Assembly: GCA_022793335.1 (NCBI GenBank)
Contig: JAAWCQ010000001.1
Coordinates: 1 to 63,426, forward strand
Direction: 5' to 3'
Source: Clostridia bacterium
Lineage (GTDB): Bacteria; Bacillota; Clostridia; Christensenellales; UBA1242
DNA length: 63,426 nucleotides
In this document: positions 18,787 through 27,534 of the stretch, in pieces
Position numbering within the stretch: the stretch's first letter is position 1
How the letters are laid out: every line of letters begins with the position of its first letter
Notes under the pieces: generated by a model
What the model saw: the letters and a program-made list of their open reading frames with translations, nothing else
What the model was told of the DNA's origin: nothing
Database searches by the model: none
Program-made: the position numbers and the translations under genes

Positions 18787-19125
18787 TTATAAATATGTAA
18801 TAAGGTTGTTTAAATTTTTCTCTTTAGCTTTTTTATAGCTGCAAAATATCTCTATAAATGGCCAAAGTCCAAAAGTCATCCAGCCGAAAAGTAATTTTGC
18901 AACACCTAGTCCTATGTCGTCTATAAAGAATCTATCCACCCCAAGTATCCCTAAAAAAATTGAAAGTATAAGTGTTGTTGTTGGATTTTTAATTTTACAA
19001 GAAGAGATTGTTTCATAAGCACTTTGATCTGCTTTTTCTAAAGCACTTTTAAAAAAGGCAACTCTGTCGCTTGGTATGACATCTTTATATTTTATAAGCA
19101 ATGAAGATACTTTTTCTTGCGTCAT
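18787..19125 (-). CDS. TM2-domain membrane protein
   Basis: The 112-residue protein has a soluble N-terminal helix region and a TM2 domain (about residues 48-105): two membrane segments with the GVDRFFIDDIGLGVAKL turn motif and GLWPFIEI. TM2 proteins are small membrane proteins without a defined bacterial role. It interrupts the division cluster on the opposite strand, where murG would often sit. A GGAGG-like site precedes the ATG. Confidence 0.85.
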   Translation of the reverse strand: MTQEKVSSLLIKYKDVIPSDRVAFFKSALEKADQSAYETISSCKIKNPTTTLILSIFLGILGVDRFFIDDIGLGVAKLLFGWMTFGLWPFIEIFCSYKKAKEKNLNNLITYL

Positions 19126-19202
19126 ATTTCCTCCTTTTTATGTAATAATTTTGAGTTTAAATTTCGACTTTTTATTAAAAATATTTTAAGAACATTTTGT
19201 TC

Positions 19203-19217
19203 TAAAATATTGTTATG
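19203..19217 (+). promoter_or_regulatory. -10 element placing the XRE transcript start on its ATG
   Basis: TAAAAT (19203-19208) ends six bases before the ATG at 19215, so the usual start point coincides with the A of ATG. No ribosome binding site is present. Confidence 0.4.
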
Positions 19218-19424
19218 AGAAGTTTTACGAGCAGATTAAAAGAATTAAGAGTTGAAAAGGGGTATACTCGTCAGATGTTGGCTGACAAGCTTTTTGTTAG
19301 TGTAAGGTTGATTTCTTACTGGGAAAATGGGATGAGAGAATGTGACTTTGAGATGCTGATTAAAATTGCTGATTTGCTTGATGTTTCAATTGATTATCTT
19401 ATAGGCAGAGTAAATTTTTATTGA
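19215..19424 (+). CDS. XRE-family helix-turn-helix regulator
   Basis: A 69-residue protein consisting only of a HTH_3/XRE domain (residues 5-62): RLKELRVEKGYTRQMLADKL, then RLISYWENG as recognition helix region and DYLIGR at the end. It probably binds DNA as a dimer. The target is unknown. It stands 44 bases before murA and after the convergent TM2 gene. No Shine-Dalgarno site is seen. Confidence 0.9.
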   Translation: MRSFTSRLKELRVEKGYTRQMLADKLFVSVRLISYWENGMRECDFEMLIKIADLLDVSIDYLIGRVNFY

Positions 19425-19467
19425 TTTTTATCCTTCACTTAATATTGCTGGTGGCATATATAATATT

Positions 19468-20739
19468 ATGGAAGGATTTTTTATTGTCGGTGGAAACCGT
19501 TTGAACGGAGAGGTGAGCATTGATTGCGCAAAAAATTCACTTCTCCCTATTATTGCTGCATCTATTATGGTGGAAGATGAGGTGGAGCTTAAGGCTGTGC
19601 CAAAGTATAGCGATGTTTTGGTGATGTGTGATATTATCAAGCATCTTGGAGGAAAAGCTGAATTTAAGGGCGATGATTTATACATTGATTGTCGTGGCAT
19701 TGACAAAAATTGTATACCAAATGAATTATCGTCTTCTGTGCGCTCATCAATTTTTACGCTTGGGCCTATTCTTGCAAGAATGAAAAGTGCAAAAGTGGCC
19801 TACCCAGGTGGTTGCGACATTGGGTTGCGTCCGATTGATTTGCATCTTAAAGGAATACGCGACCTTGGCGCAAAGGTGGTTGAAAAAAATGGATACATTT
19901 ATGCAAATGGTGAAAGTTTAAAGTCATGTGATATTATGCTTTCTTTTTCAAGTGTGGGGGCAACAGAAAATATCATGATGCTTGCCCTTGCTGCCAAAGG
20001 TGAGACGAGAATCTTAAATCCGGCAAGAGAGCCTGAAATTGTTGACTTACAAGATTTCATCAATGCCTGTGGAGGTTGTGTAAGTGGAGCTGGTTCAAAT
20101 GTCATAGTTATCAGTGGCGGGAAAAAGCTTCATGGAACATCCTTTAAAGCTATGCCTGACCGAATAGAGACAGGCACATACATAATTGCCACTGCCATGT
20201 GTGGTGGAAATGTGACAATAAAAGAGGCAAATGCTTCCCACAATAGTGCGCTGCTTGCAAAACTCAAAAAAACTGCTTGCCAAATAGATATAAAAGATGA
20301 TATTATAAGAGTGGAAAGCCAGTCAAGGCTTGGCAACATTGGAGAAATCGAAACTGCTGTCTATCCAGGTTTTCCTACCGATTTGCAAGCGCCAATGACA
20401 GCATTAGCGGCAGTAAGTGAAGGTTATAGTCTTATAATAGAAAACCTTTTTGAGTCAAGAAGCAAGCATGTGGGAGAGCTGCTTAAAATGGGTTGTGACA
20501 TAAAAACAAGAAATGGCATAACCATTGTAAATGGAAAGGAAAAACTCTATGGAGCTGATGTCTCTGCGCCTGATCTTAGAGGCGGAGCTGCTCTTGTGCT
20601 GGCTGGTCTTTATGCGGAAGGCTATACTACAATAGACAATATCAAACTTATAGACAGAGGTTATTATAAAATGGAAGAAAAGCTTCAATCGCTTGGTTGT
20701 CAAATAAGCAGGCTTGAGCTTGAAAGGCGTCGCTGCTGA
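19468..20739 (+). CDS. murA: UDP-GlcNAc 1-carboxyvinyltransferase
   Basis: A full-length MurA of 423 residues: N-terminal GGNRLNGEVSIDCAKN, catalytic Cys in PGGCDIGLRPIDLH (near residue 116, where fosfomycin would bind), PDRIETGTY near 232 and FPTDLQAP near 308. It catalyses the first committed step of peptidoglycan synthesis. The start codon has only a weak GGTGG site 13 bases away. It precedes ftsQ, ftsA and ftsZ. Confidence 0.96.
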   Translation: MEGFFIVGGNRLNGEVSIDCAKNSLLPIIAASIMVEDEVELKAVPKYSDVLVMCDIIKHLGGKAEFKGDDLYIDCRGIDKNCIPNELSSSVRSSIFTLGPILARMKSAKVAYPGGCDIGLRPIDLHLKGIRDLGAKVVEKNGYIYANGESLKSCDIMLSFSSVGATENIMMLALAAKGETRILNPAREPEIVDLQDFINACGGCVSGAGSNVIVISGGKKLHGTSFKAMPDRIETGTYIIATAMCGGNVTIKEANASHNSALLAKLKKTACQIDIKDDIIRVESQSRLGNIGEIETAVYPGFPTDLQAPMTALAAVSEGYSLIIENLFESRSKHVGELLKMGCDIKTRNGITIVNGKEKLYGADVSAPDLRGGAALVLAGLYAEGYTTIDNIKLIDRGYYKMEEKLQSLGCQISRLELERRRC

Positions 20740-20741
20740 CA

Positions 20742-20773
20742 GTTTAAAATGAGCCATTGTTGCCATTTTAAAC
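20742..20773. repeat. Perfect 10-bp inverted repeat after murA
   Basis: GTTTAAAATG and CATTTTAAAC flank a 12-base loop directly after the murA stop. No strong T run follows, so termination is possible but not certain. Confidence 0.6.
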
Positions 20774-20967
20774 AAGCCATTTTTACTGAAATATTGTCTT
20801 ATGAAAAACTTTCCAAAAGAAGCTGAATTTTAATAATTGTGGTTAAATTTGTTAAAAAAGGCTAAAAAAAGGGTAAAAATAAGCAAAATTTTGAGATTTT
20901 CGTTTAATTATCATAATTTTTATAAATAATTTAAGAAAATTTACTTAGATAAAAAGGGAGAAAAAGT

Positions 20968-22176
20968 TTGCAAAAGATAAGCAAGAAAGCAAAGAAAATC
21001 ATTATTGCATTAAGTGGCGTTTTGTCAATTTTAATCTTATTGATTATTCTTTGTTTCACCGCTTTTTCTTTAAAAACAGTCAAGATAGATTTTAGGACAA
21101 GCCTTGAAAATATAACCCTTTCGGAAAAAGAAATCTTGGAAAGCGGAAAGTTTAAAAAGGGTGGAAGTGTTTTCTTTCATGGGAAAACTAGCTATAAGAA
21201 AAATCTCGAAAATTTCAATCCTTACATCAAAGTTGTGAATATCGAAACTGTTTTTCCTTCAACCTTTGTGGTGCATTTGGTGGAGCGTCAAGAGGTTTTT
21301 GCCATTGCGTTTGAAGGAGGATATTATATTTGTGATGAAGAGCTTAGAGTGCTTAGAATTTGTTTGAATGAAAATAACGACAATGAAACAAATGATAACA
21401 ATTTGAGCGGCAATAACAATAATGAAAATACAATTGATGATGAAAATACATTAGATAAAGAAAATGCTACGAAAAATGAAAAATTAACAGATAATGGCAA
21501 TTTAACAGTCAATGAGATTGAGGCAAGCATTGAAAATGAAAATATAAACGATAGTGAAACAAAAAACGATAACGAAACCAACGATGAAACTTCAGAAGAA
21601 AATGAAGAGGCTGAAAAGCGAGATGAATATATAAATACTCCACAGTCTCCAATTTTGTTTGAGCCGCTTGAAGAAGAAAAAGCAAAAATGAAAAAAGAAT
21701 ATCAAGTGGGTCAATATATTACCGAATGTCAGCCATCGCAAATTTATAATTATCTATATGAAAACAATCGCAAGCTTGGCGAGCAGAAGGCGATGATTGA
21801 GAGTGTAAAGCTTACAAAAGATTTTGACAAGGAGTCTAAGAAAGAGGGGCTTACAACCACTTTGAAATTTTTCAGTGGACAAACCTTTAAAATTCTTAAT
21901 TGTGATTATGGCATGAAATATAAGGTTGGGATGATGCTTTCTGTGTTTAGTCAACTTTATGATTTTATCGGAAAGGGTATAACTCAAGATGGAAAAGTTA
22001 TCGTTTTGACTGAAGAAAACTTGAAAAACTGCACAATTATAGTTTCAAACTATTATGATACGACAAAGTATGGCGAGAAAGATTGTTATTTCAAAATAGT
22101 GGTTGATGAGACTTTGGAGGACTCGTCTTCGCCAGAGCAACCACAATTGCCAGACAATCCACCTTCAGATAAATAA
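20968..22176 (+). CDS. divIB: Division protein FtsQ/DivIB with an Asn/Glu-rich insertion
   Basis: The 402-residue bitopic protein has a short basic N-terminus, one membrane segment (about 12-35), a POTRA domain (about 40-125) and a C-terminal beta domain (about 240-390). Between them, residues 134-218 are an Asn/Asp/Glu/Thr-rich low-complexity linker (ENDNETNDNN-like repeats). Family members are usually 230-290 residues, so the linker accounts for the excess. FtsQ/DivIB connects the divisome outside the membrane. The TTG start has an AGGGAG site. Its position between murA and ftsA supports the call. Confidence 0.85.
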   Translation: MQKISKKAKKIIIALSGVLSILILLIILCFTAFSLKTVKIDFRTSLENITLSEKEILESGKFKKGGSVFFHGKTSYKKNLENFNPYIKVVNIETVFPSTFVVHLVERQEVFAIAFEGGYYICDEELRVLRICLNENNDNETNDNNLSGNNNNENTIDDENTLDKENATKNEKLTDNGNLTVNEIEASIENENINDSETKNDNETNDETSEENEEAEKRDEYINTPQSPILFEPLEEEKAKMKKEYQVGQYITECQPSQIYNYLYENNRKLGEQKAMIESVKLTKDFDKESKKEGLTTTLKFFSGQTFKILNCDYGMKYKVGMMLSVFSQLYDFIGKGITQDGKVIVLTEENLKNCTIIVSNYYDTTKYGEKDCYFKIVVDETLEDSSSPEQPQLPDNPPSDK

Positions 22177-22206
22177 AAAATGCAAAAGTAATTTTGCTTT
22201 TTTTAT
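22175..22206 (+). terminator. Intrinsic terminator after divIB
   Basis: GCAAAA and TTTTGC pair around a four-base loop, flanked by an A run and seven T. Confidence 0.75.
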
Positions 22207-22406
22207 TACCTTTTTAAAATAGTTGGCAAAGCAGATGCTGACAATTTTTAAAATTATTTTGTTTTTGTGGATTGACATTTTATAATATATATATTAAAAT
22301 ATATATGATTATGTAATAATTAAATACAATATAAAGTGTTATGGTGTATTGTCATAATTTTTACATTCAGTTAAACTTAACGAATAAATCGCGTTTGTGA
22401 GGATAT

Positions 22407-23516
22407 ATGAAAGAAAATTTCGTTTTGGCTTTTGATATCGGATCTTCAAAATTGCGGGCTATGGTGGCAGGGAGAGGCATCAATGGCACTTTTAAAGTCA
22501 AGGGCTTTAAAGAGGTCAGTTATGATGGCTTTTTCGAGGGTGAATTTTTAAATAAAGATAAACTGCCAGCTGTGTTTGAGCAAATTGTGGGAGATCTTGA
22601 TCTTCAAAGTGAAAAGATAGATAAAATGTATATTGGTGTGCCGGCTGAGTTTTCATCAGTTGCGGTCATTGAAGAAAGCATCAATTTTGGAAACAGAAGA
22701 AAGGTGAAAAAAACTGATTTAGACTCGCTTTTTTATTTGGCTGGCGAAAAGTCAAAGAGTGGAGAGGTGGAAGTTGTTTCGGTAAGTCCGCTGTCGTTTG
22801 CTCTTGATGGCTTTTCAAGTCTTGACCCTCTTGGTGAAAGCGGAACGACTTTGTCGGCAAAACTTTCAATAATTTATGTTAATAGAGATTTTATTGAACT
22901 TTTTAATTCAATCGCTGGTGGCCTAAATTTTTCAACAGTTGAATATATTTCAGAGCCACTTGCTGAAGCTCAATACATCGTGCCAAAAGAGAAAAGGGAA
23001 GACTTTGCTCTTCTTGTAGACGGCGGCGACCTTTCAACAAGCATTGCGTTTATTAAAGGTGATGGCTTGAGCGGACTTACATCTGTTTCGCGCGGGGGCG
23101 GATTTATAACAAACGACCTTGCTGAAGCGTTTGACCTTTCAATGAGTGAGGCGGACAGGCTGAAGAAGCAAATTGTTCTGTCTATTAAGGGCGGGCAAAA
23201 TGATATTTATGAGCTTGGCACAGATGTTGGAAAAACTACGAGAATATCGTTAAACTTTGCAAATGAGGTTGTTGCCTACAGAATTGAAGAGCTTGCTGAG
23301 GTCATTGCAAAGAGTTTGCAAATGAATTCTTCTCAATTTGACAGCTATATTCCAATCTACCTTTGCGGCGGTGGAATTGCCAAAATAAAGGGTGGGCGCG
23401 ATTTCTTGGCAAAGTGCCTTGGGCGTAATGTAAGTTATGGCGTGCCAAATGTGCCAGGCAAGGAAAAGACTGAGCTTGCGTCAATTTATTCGCTTATAAA
23501 TGCCGCTCTTGATTAA
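22407..23516 (+). CDS. ftsA: Cell division protein FtsA (actin-like)
   Basis: The 369-residue protein has actin-family ATP-binding parts: FDIGSSKLRAMV near residue 10 (phosphate 1), the SHS2-like 1C region (about 75-160), LLVDGGDLSTSIAF near 200 (phosphate 2) and LCGGGIAKIKG near 318 (adenosine). It is shorter than typical FtsA (about 410-420) and has no clear C-terminal amphipathic membrane helix. FtsA tethers FtsZ to the membrane. It lies directly before ftsZ, separated by 302 bases. Confidence 0.88.
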   Translation: MKENFVLAFDIGSSKLRAMVAGRGINGTFKVKGFKEVSYDGFFEGEFLNKDKLPAVFEQIVGDLDLQSEKIDKMYIGVPAEFSSVAVIEESINFGNRRKVKKTDLDSLFYLAGEKSKSGEVEVVSVSPLSFALDGFSSLDPLGESGTTLSAKLSIIYVNRDFIELFNSIAGGLNFSTVEYISEPLAEAQYIVPKEKREDFALLVDGGDLSTSIAFIKGDGLSGLTSVSRGGGFITNDLAEAFDLSMSEADRLKKQIVLSIKGGQNDIYELGTDVGKTTRISLNFANEVVAYRIEELAEVIAKSLQMNSSQFDSYIPIYLCGGGIAKIKGGRDFLAKCLGRNVSYGVPNVPGKEKTELASIYSLINAALD

Positions 23517-23691
23517 ATCTTGGGGCTGTTAAAAAACAAATAAAAAGCAAAAACACAAAAAAATAAACAAATTGTGAAAAAACGCTTGTTATTCTATGAA
23601 TAATGGTCTATAATGCAAATGAATAAATATTCATAAATCATGTATAAACAAAGGCTTTTATACATTTTATAAAAAATTTATTGAAAATATA

Positions 23692-23720
23692 TTGCAATTT
23701 TATTCAAAAAGTATTACAAT
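23692..23720 (+). promoter_or_regulatory. Candidate ftsZ promoter
   Basis: TTGCAA (23692-23697) and TACAAT (23715-23720) are 17 bases apart, giving a predicted start near 23727 and a leader of about 92 bases. Confidence 0.65.
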
Positions 23721-23726
23721 ACTTAA

Positions 23727-23818
23727 GGTTTGAAGCTCGGGGCAAAAAGAAGGACCTTGCGGGCTGAATTAAAATTATTAAATAAGGCGAAAGCCTTAAA
23801 CATTTCAAGGAGAAAACA
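23727..23818 (+). promoter_or_regulatory. Structured ftsZ mRNA leader
   Basis: The leader is GC-richer than its surroundings. It contains a TAAGGC/GCCTTA stem closed by a GAAA tetraloop (23783-23798), 11 bases before the AAGGAG site, and an upstream G-rich part (CTCGGGGC...CCTTGCGGG) able to pair in more than one way. Autoregulation or a protein-binding leader is possible but unproven. Confidence 0.4.
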
Positions 23819-25042
23819 ATGGAAAATAATTACAACACTTCTGCAACAAGAATTAAAGTTATTGGAGTTGGCGGAGGCGGAAACAATGCTGTCAATCGTA
23901 TGATTGATGCAGGCGTAAATGTTGCTGAGTTTATCGCAGTAAATACTGACCAGCAAACTTTGCTTTTAAGCAAAGCTGAGACAAGACTTCAAATTGGAGA
24001 GAGATTGACTGGTGGTCGTGGCGCTGGTGCAAGACCAGAAACTGGACAAAAAGCTGCTGAAGAGAGCAAAACTTCAATTACTGAAATGCTTAAAGATGCC
24101 AACTTAGTTTTTATTACTGCCGGAATGGGTGGTGGAACAGGTACTGGTGCGGCTCCTGTAATTGCTCAAATTGCAAAAGAGCTTGGCATTCTTACTATTG
24201 CAGTCATCACAAAGCCTTTCAATTTTGAAGGACCAATCAGACAAAAGAACGCTGATGAAGGTCTTGAAAAACTTAGAAAATATGTTGACGCTCTTGTGGT
24301 AATTCCAAATGAAAGATTGCTTGAAATTCTTCCTAAGAAGACACCTCTTGTTGAGTCTTTCAGATTCGCCGATGATGTTTTAAGACAAGGTGTTCAAGGA
24401 ATTTCTGACCTTATCGTATTCCCTGGTCTTATCAATCTTGACTTTGCTGATGTTTGCACTATTATGAGAGATAAAGGTTTGGCGCACATGGGTATCGGTT
24501 ATGGCACTGGTGACAATAAAGCTCTTGAAGCTGTAAAACAAGCTGTTGCAAGCCCTCTTCTTGAAACAACAATTGAAGGTGCTACTGGCATTCTTATCAA
24601 TGTTAAAGGCGGCGGCGACCTTACTCAAGACGATATCAGTGAAGCAACTGCACTTGTAAGAGAAGTTGTTGATGAAAACTGCAACATCATCTTTGGTACA
24701 AGCATGGATGAAAATATGAGAGATGAAGTGGAAATCACTTTGATTGCAACTGGCTTCCAAAATCCAAATGATTTAAAAGCAAAGGAAGAAGAAGAGAAAA
24801 AGGCAAACGAAATGGCTGCCGCTCGTTCTATCGGAAACATGGGACAAGCAAGTCGTCCTGAATATTCTGCAAGAAGTTTGTTTGCTGGTTATGTTCAAAA
24901 AGAGAAAGAAGAAGAGGCTGCTGCCCCTATTAAACCAGATGTTTCTCTTGAAAGAAAAAATGACCTTGGCTCTTCAAGAGTTGAAGTGAATAATTCAAGC
25001 GTTCCACCTTGGATTGAAAAACTTAGAAGAAATAAAAACTAA
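23819..25042 (+). CDS. ftsZ: Cell division GTPase FtsZ
   Basis: A 407-residue tubulin homologue: [13 protein letters not shown] near 18, nucleotide-binding [12 protein letters not shown] near 102, NFANEV-type T7 region as LINLDFADV near 205, and the GTPase core ending near 318. A variable charged linker (about 320-390) leads to a C-terminal tail, [15 protein letters not shown], which binds FtsA or SepF. It forms the division ring. A strong AAGGAG site precedes the ATG. Confidence 0.98.
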   Translation: MENNYNTSATRIKVIGVGGGGNNAVNRMIDAGVNVAEFIAVNTDQQTLLLSKAETRLQIGERLTGGRGAGARPETGQKAAEESKTSITEMLKDANLVFITAGMGGGTGTGAAPVIAQIAKELGILTIAVITKPFNFEGPIRQKNADEGLEKLRKYVDALVVIPNERLLEILPKKTPLVESFRFADDVLRQGVQGISDLIVFPGLINLDFADVCTIMRDKGLAHMGIGYGTGDNKALEAVKQAVASPLLETTIEGATGILINVKGGGDLTQDDISEATALVREVVDENCNIIFGTSMDENMRDEVEITLIATGFQNPNDLKAKEEEEKKANEMAAARSIGNMGQASRPEYSARSLFAGYVQKEKEEEAAAPIKPDVSLERKNDLGSSRVEVNNSSVPPWIEKLRRNKN

Positions 25043-25075
25043 AATTCAGTTTGAATTAAATAATTTATTAAAAAA

Positions 25076-25117
25076 CAAAAGACACCAATCACATGATTTA
25101 AAGGTGTCTTTTTTTTA
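25076..25117 (+). terminator. Intrinsic terminator after ftsZ
   Basis: AAAGACACC pairs with GGTGTCTTT across a 14-base loop, followed by eight T. Confidence 0.85.
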
Positions 25118-25414
25118 TGCATATTTATCATTTAATTTTTTTTGTTTTAATAATTTAATAAAATTTAGCAAAAAAATGATAAAAAATCACTTTTTTTTAT
25201 TGCTTTTATGTTATTTTTATGAAATAAATGCAAAATTAAGCTTAAAAGCGTATTGTTAATTGTATATTGATTTGCATTAAAAGGTTTTGCTTATTTGGGT
25301 TAAATTATAATTCTTTTTGAATAAATGTTTACTTTTAGAGCTTAAGTTTTGTTTGTGAAATTGCATGAAAAATGCTGAATTTTCAATCATCTAAACTTCT
25401 TGAAAACTTGCGTT

Positions 25415-25425
25415 ATCTCGACAAA
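25415..25425 (-). promoter_or_regulatory. Possible Spo0A box upstream of spoIIGA
   Basis: On the minus strand the site reads TTTGTCGAGAT, one base from the 0A-box consensus around TGTCGAA. In Bacillus the spoIIG operon is activated by Spo0A, so the position makes sense. Similar 7-mers occur by chance in AT-rich DNA, so confidence is low. Confidence 0.3.
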
Positions 25426-25488
25426 TATCCCTAAATTTTAAGTTTGTGAAAGCATAAGAAAATGCTAAACTAGCAATGCGAGGTGAGC

Positions 25489-26292
25489 ATGGAGATTATC
25501 GTAGAAGAAAGCCTTTGTATATGCTTTTTTTTAAACTTTATTTGCCAAAAGCTTGCGTCACTCATAAGCAGGCAAAGCGGAAGACTTTTTATTTTATCTT
25601 CCTTTCTTGGCAGCGCTTTTACTCTTTTAATTCCTATGTGGAACATAAGTGGAGTTGTTAAGGCATGCTTGGTTTGCTTTGAGGGTATGCTTATGGTCTT
25701 GATTTCCTTTAAGTATAAATCCTTTAAAAACTTTGCTTATGTTTTGGGCGCTTTTCTGCTTTCAACCTTTTTGTTGGGCGGGGGATGTCTTGCTGTAAGA
25801 GAAACTTTTGGTGATTTTCCATTGTTTATTGTCTCTATTATTGGGCTTGGTGTTTATTTAATAGCAGCGATAGTGTTTAAAGTTTGCTTTCATTTCAATA
25901 GAATGAAAAAATTTACCTATCAAGTCACCTTTAAAGATGGAGATAAGGTGATAAATGAAGAGGGCTATCTTGACAGTGGAAATGTTCTTTATGACTCAAT
26001 TACTCAAAAACCAATTGTGCTTGTGACCTTTGATGTATTTCATAAGTTTTATGAAAACATCACCTATCTGTCTCTTTTGACAAAAGATTTTGATTTTAAA
26101 GAAATTAAAAATGGTCACTATATGAAAATCAATGGTATTGGGAAAGGCACAAATATGTTGATTTTCACGATTGATGAGCTTACTTTAGAGGGACAAGAAA
26201 AGAGCTTTAAAAATGTCTCACTTGGACTATCCTTCTCTGGCTTTGAGAAAAGCTTTGGCAAGAAAGTTTTACTGCATTGTGATTACTCTTAA
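25489..26292 (+). CDS. spoIIGA: Pro-sigma-E processing protease SpoIIGA
   Basis: The 267-residue protein has five membrane segments in the first 135 residues and a soluble aspartic-protease half with the active-site LDSGN near residue 162. SpoIIGA sits in the forespore septum and cleaves the propeptide of sigma E after a signal from SpoIIR. sigE follows 98 bases downstream, the normal order. The ATG at 25489 (GAGGTGA site) is chosen over a GTG two codons earlier. Confidence 0.93.
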   Translation: MEIIVEESLCICFFLNFICQKLASLISRQSGRLFILSSFLGSAFTLLIPMWNISGVVKACLVCFEGMLMVLISFKYKSFKNFAYVLGAFLLSTFLLGGGCLAVRETFGDFPLFIVSIIGLGVYLIAAIVFKVCFHFNRMKKFTYQVTFKDGDKVINEEGYLDSGNVLYDSITQKPIVLVTFDVFHKFYENITYLSLLTKDFDFKEIKNGHYMKINGIGKGTNMLIFTIDELTLEGQEKSFKNVSLGLSFSGFEKSFGKKVLLHCDYS

Positions 26293-26390
26293 GATAATTT
26301 ATGAAAAATTGGCAAAAATCGTTGAAAAAACGCAAAAAAACGCAATTTTATCATTATTTACTAAAATATTATTAAATTAAAGGAGCAATT

Positions 26391-27122
26391 ATGCAATACA
26401 TATTATTTAAAATAAGAAAATTCTTTTATGAGCTTTTTCATAGGGATAATTTACTTACAGCCAAAAACATCGTTTGCTATGTTTGTGGAAATGAGGAATT
26501 TTTGCCACCGCTTAGCAGTGATGAAGAAATGCGATTGTTGGAGCTTAAAGAGACTGGCGATGTAAGAGCCACTGAAAGATTGATTGAACATAATTTGAGG
26601 CTTGTTGCTTATATTGCCAGAAAGTTTGAAAATACAAACATTGATTATGAAGATTTGATTTCTACTGGTGCAATAGGGCTTATTAAAGCAGTCAAAACTT
26701 TTAAAGCGGATAAAAACATAAGGCTTGCCACTTATGCTTCTCGTTGTATTGAGAATGAAATTTTGATGCAAATTAGAAAAAACAGTAAAATTAAGAATGA
26801 TTTAAGTTTAGACAAGCCATTAAGCGAAGATTTTGATGGAAATCAGCTTGTGCTTGCCGACATCATTCCAAGTGATGACGACCTCATTACTACTGCCGTT
26901 GATGAGCCGGGGGATAAACAGCTTATTGGAGAATTGATTTCAAAGCTTAATAGTCGTGAGCGTGAAATAATGGTGTTGAGATATGGACTTGAAGGGCAGC
27001 AAGAGCTTACTCAAAGAGAAGTTGCGGTTAAACTTGGAATAAGTCAGAGTTATATTTCAAGGCTTGAAAAGCGTATTTTATTTGATATGAAACTTGAAAT
27101 TCAAAAACAGCTTTCAAATTGA
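26391..27122 (+). CDS. sigE: Mother-cell sporulation sigma factor, sigma E precursor
   Basis: A sigma-70 family protein of 243 residues with an N-terminal pro-sequence (about the first 30-40 residues, amphipathic and ending near the EEFLPPLS stretch), region 2 with HNLRLVAYIARKF and DLISTGAIGLIKAVKTF, and region 4 with SREREIMVLRYGL and a LGISQSYISRLEKR helix-turn-helix. Sigma E and sigma K look alike; adjacency to spoIIGA identifies sigma E. It drives early mother-cell genes. Confidence 0.95.
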   Translation: MQYILFKIRKFFYELFHRDNLLTAKNIVCYVCGNEEFLPPLSSDEEMRLLELKETGDVRATERLIEHNLRLVAYIARKFENTNIDYEDLISTGAIGLIKAVKTFKADKNIRLATYASRCIENEILMQIRKNSKIKNDLSLDKPLSEDFDGNQLVLADIIPSDDDLITTAVDEPGDKQLIGELISKLNSREREIMVLRYGLEGQQELTQREVAVKLGISQSYISRLEKRILFDMKLEIQKQLSN

Positions 27123-27534
27123 CAAACTTCGTTTGTTTCTATTTTCGTTTGTTTCTATTTTCGTTTGTTTCTATTTTGATTGTTTTAATAACCAGTAGTT
27201 TTTGCTTTTGTATATTTCAAACTTTCTTGTTTTAATGTTTGGTATATTTTGTTAAAAAAATATGTTTAGATTAAAATGAATAAAATAATCATTGAAAATT
27301 CTCAAACAAAAAAACGGCTTTAATTAAGATATATTTAAACATAAAAAAGGTATTAAAAACAGTTTTTTAATAAGGCTAAATAAAATATAGTTTTATAATA
27401 ATTAAACAAAAATGTCTTTAAAATGGGCAAAAAATGCAAAAAAAACAATATTTTTTGTGTTTTTGTCCTTTTTTGTCGGCTTTGAATAAAAATAAGTCCC
27501 TTTGAGGAAGATATGTTTATGACTTGGAGGGAAT
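27123..27534. other. sigE-sigG spacer
   Basis: 412 gene-free bases. The first 60 hold a 16-bp triplicated repeat; the rest is A/T-rich leader of sigG with no clear sigma-F promoter that I can certify. Confidence 0.6.
27130..27177. repeat. Tandem repeat, 3 x 16 bp
   Basis: Three perfect copies of cgtttgtttctatttt follow the sigE stop. The first copy also pairs with the preceding ACAAAC to make a small hairpin, so part of it may have begun as a terminator. Confidence 0.95.

Larger units (their letters stand above)
23517..23818. other. ftsA-ftsZ spacer with an inverted repeat
   Basis: The 302-base gene-free spacer contains an inverted repeat (TGTATAAA/TTTATACA, 23641-23664), the ftsZ promoter and a structured leader. 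Nothing coding was seen. Confidence 0.6.
25043..25488. other. ftsZ-spoIIGA spacer
   Basis: 446 gene-free bases: the ftsZ terminator, then A/T-rich sequence with a possible Spo0A box near 25415. Small open frames here have no coding character. Confidence 0.6.
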
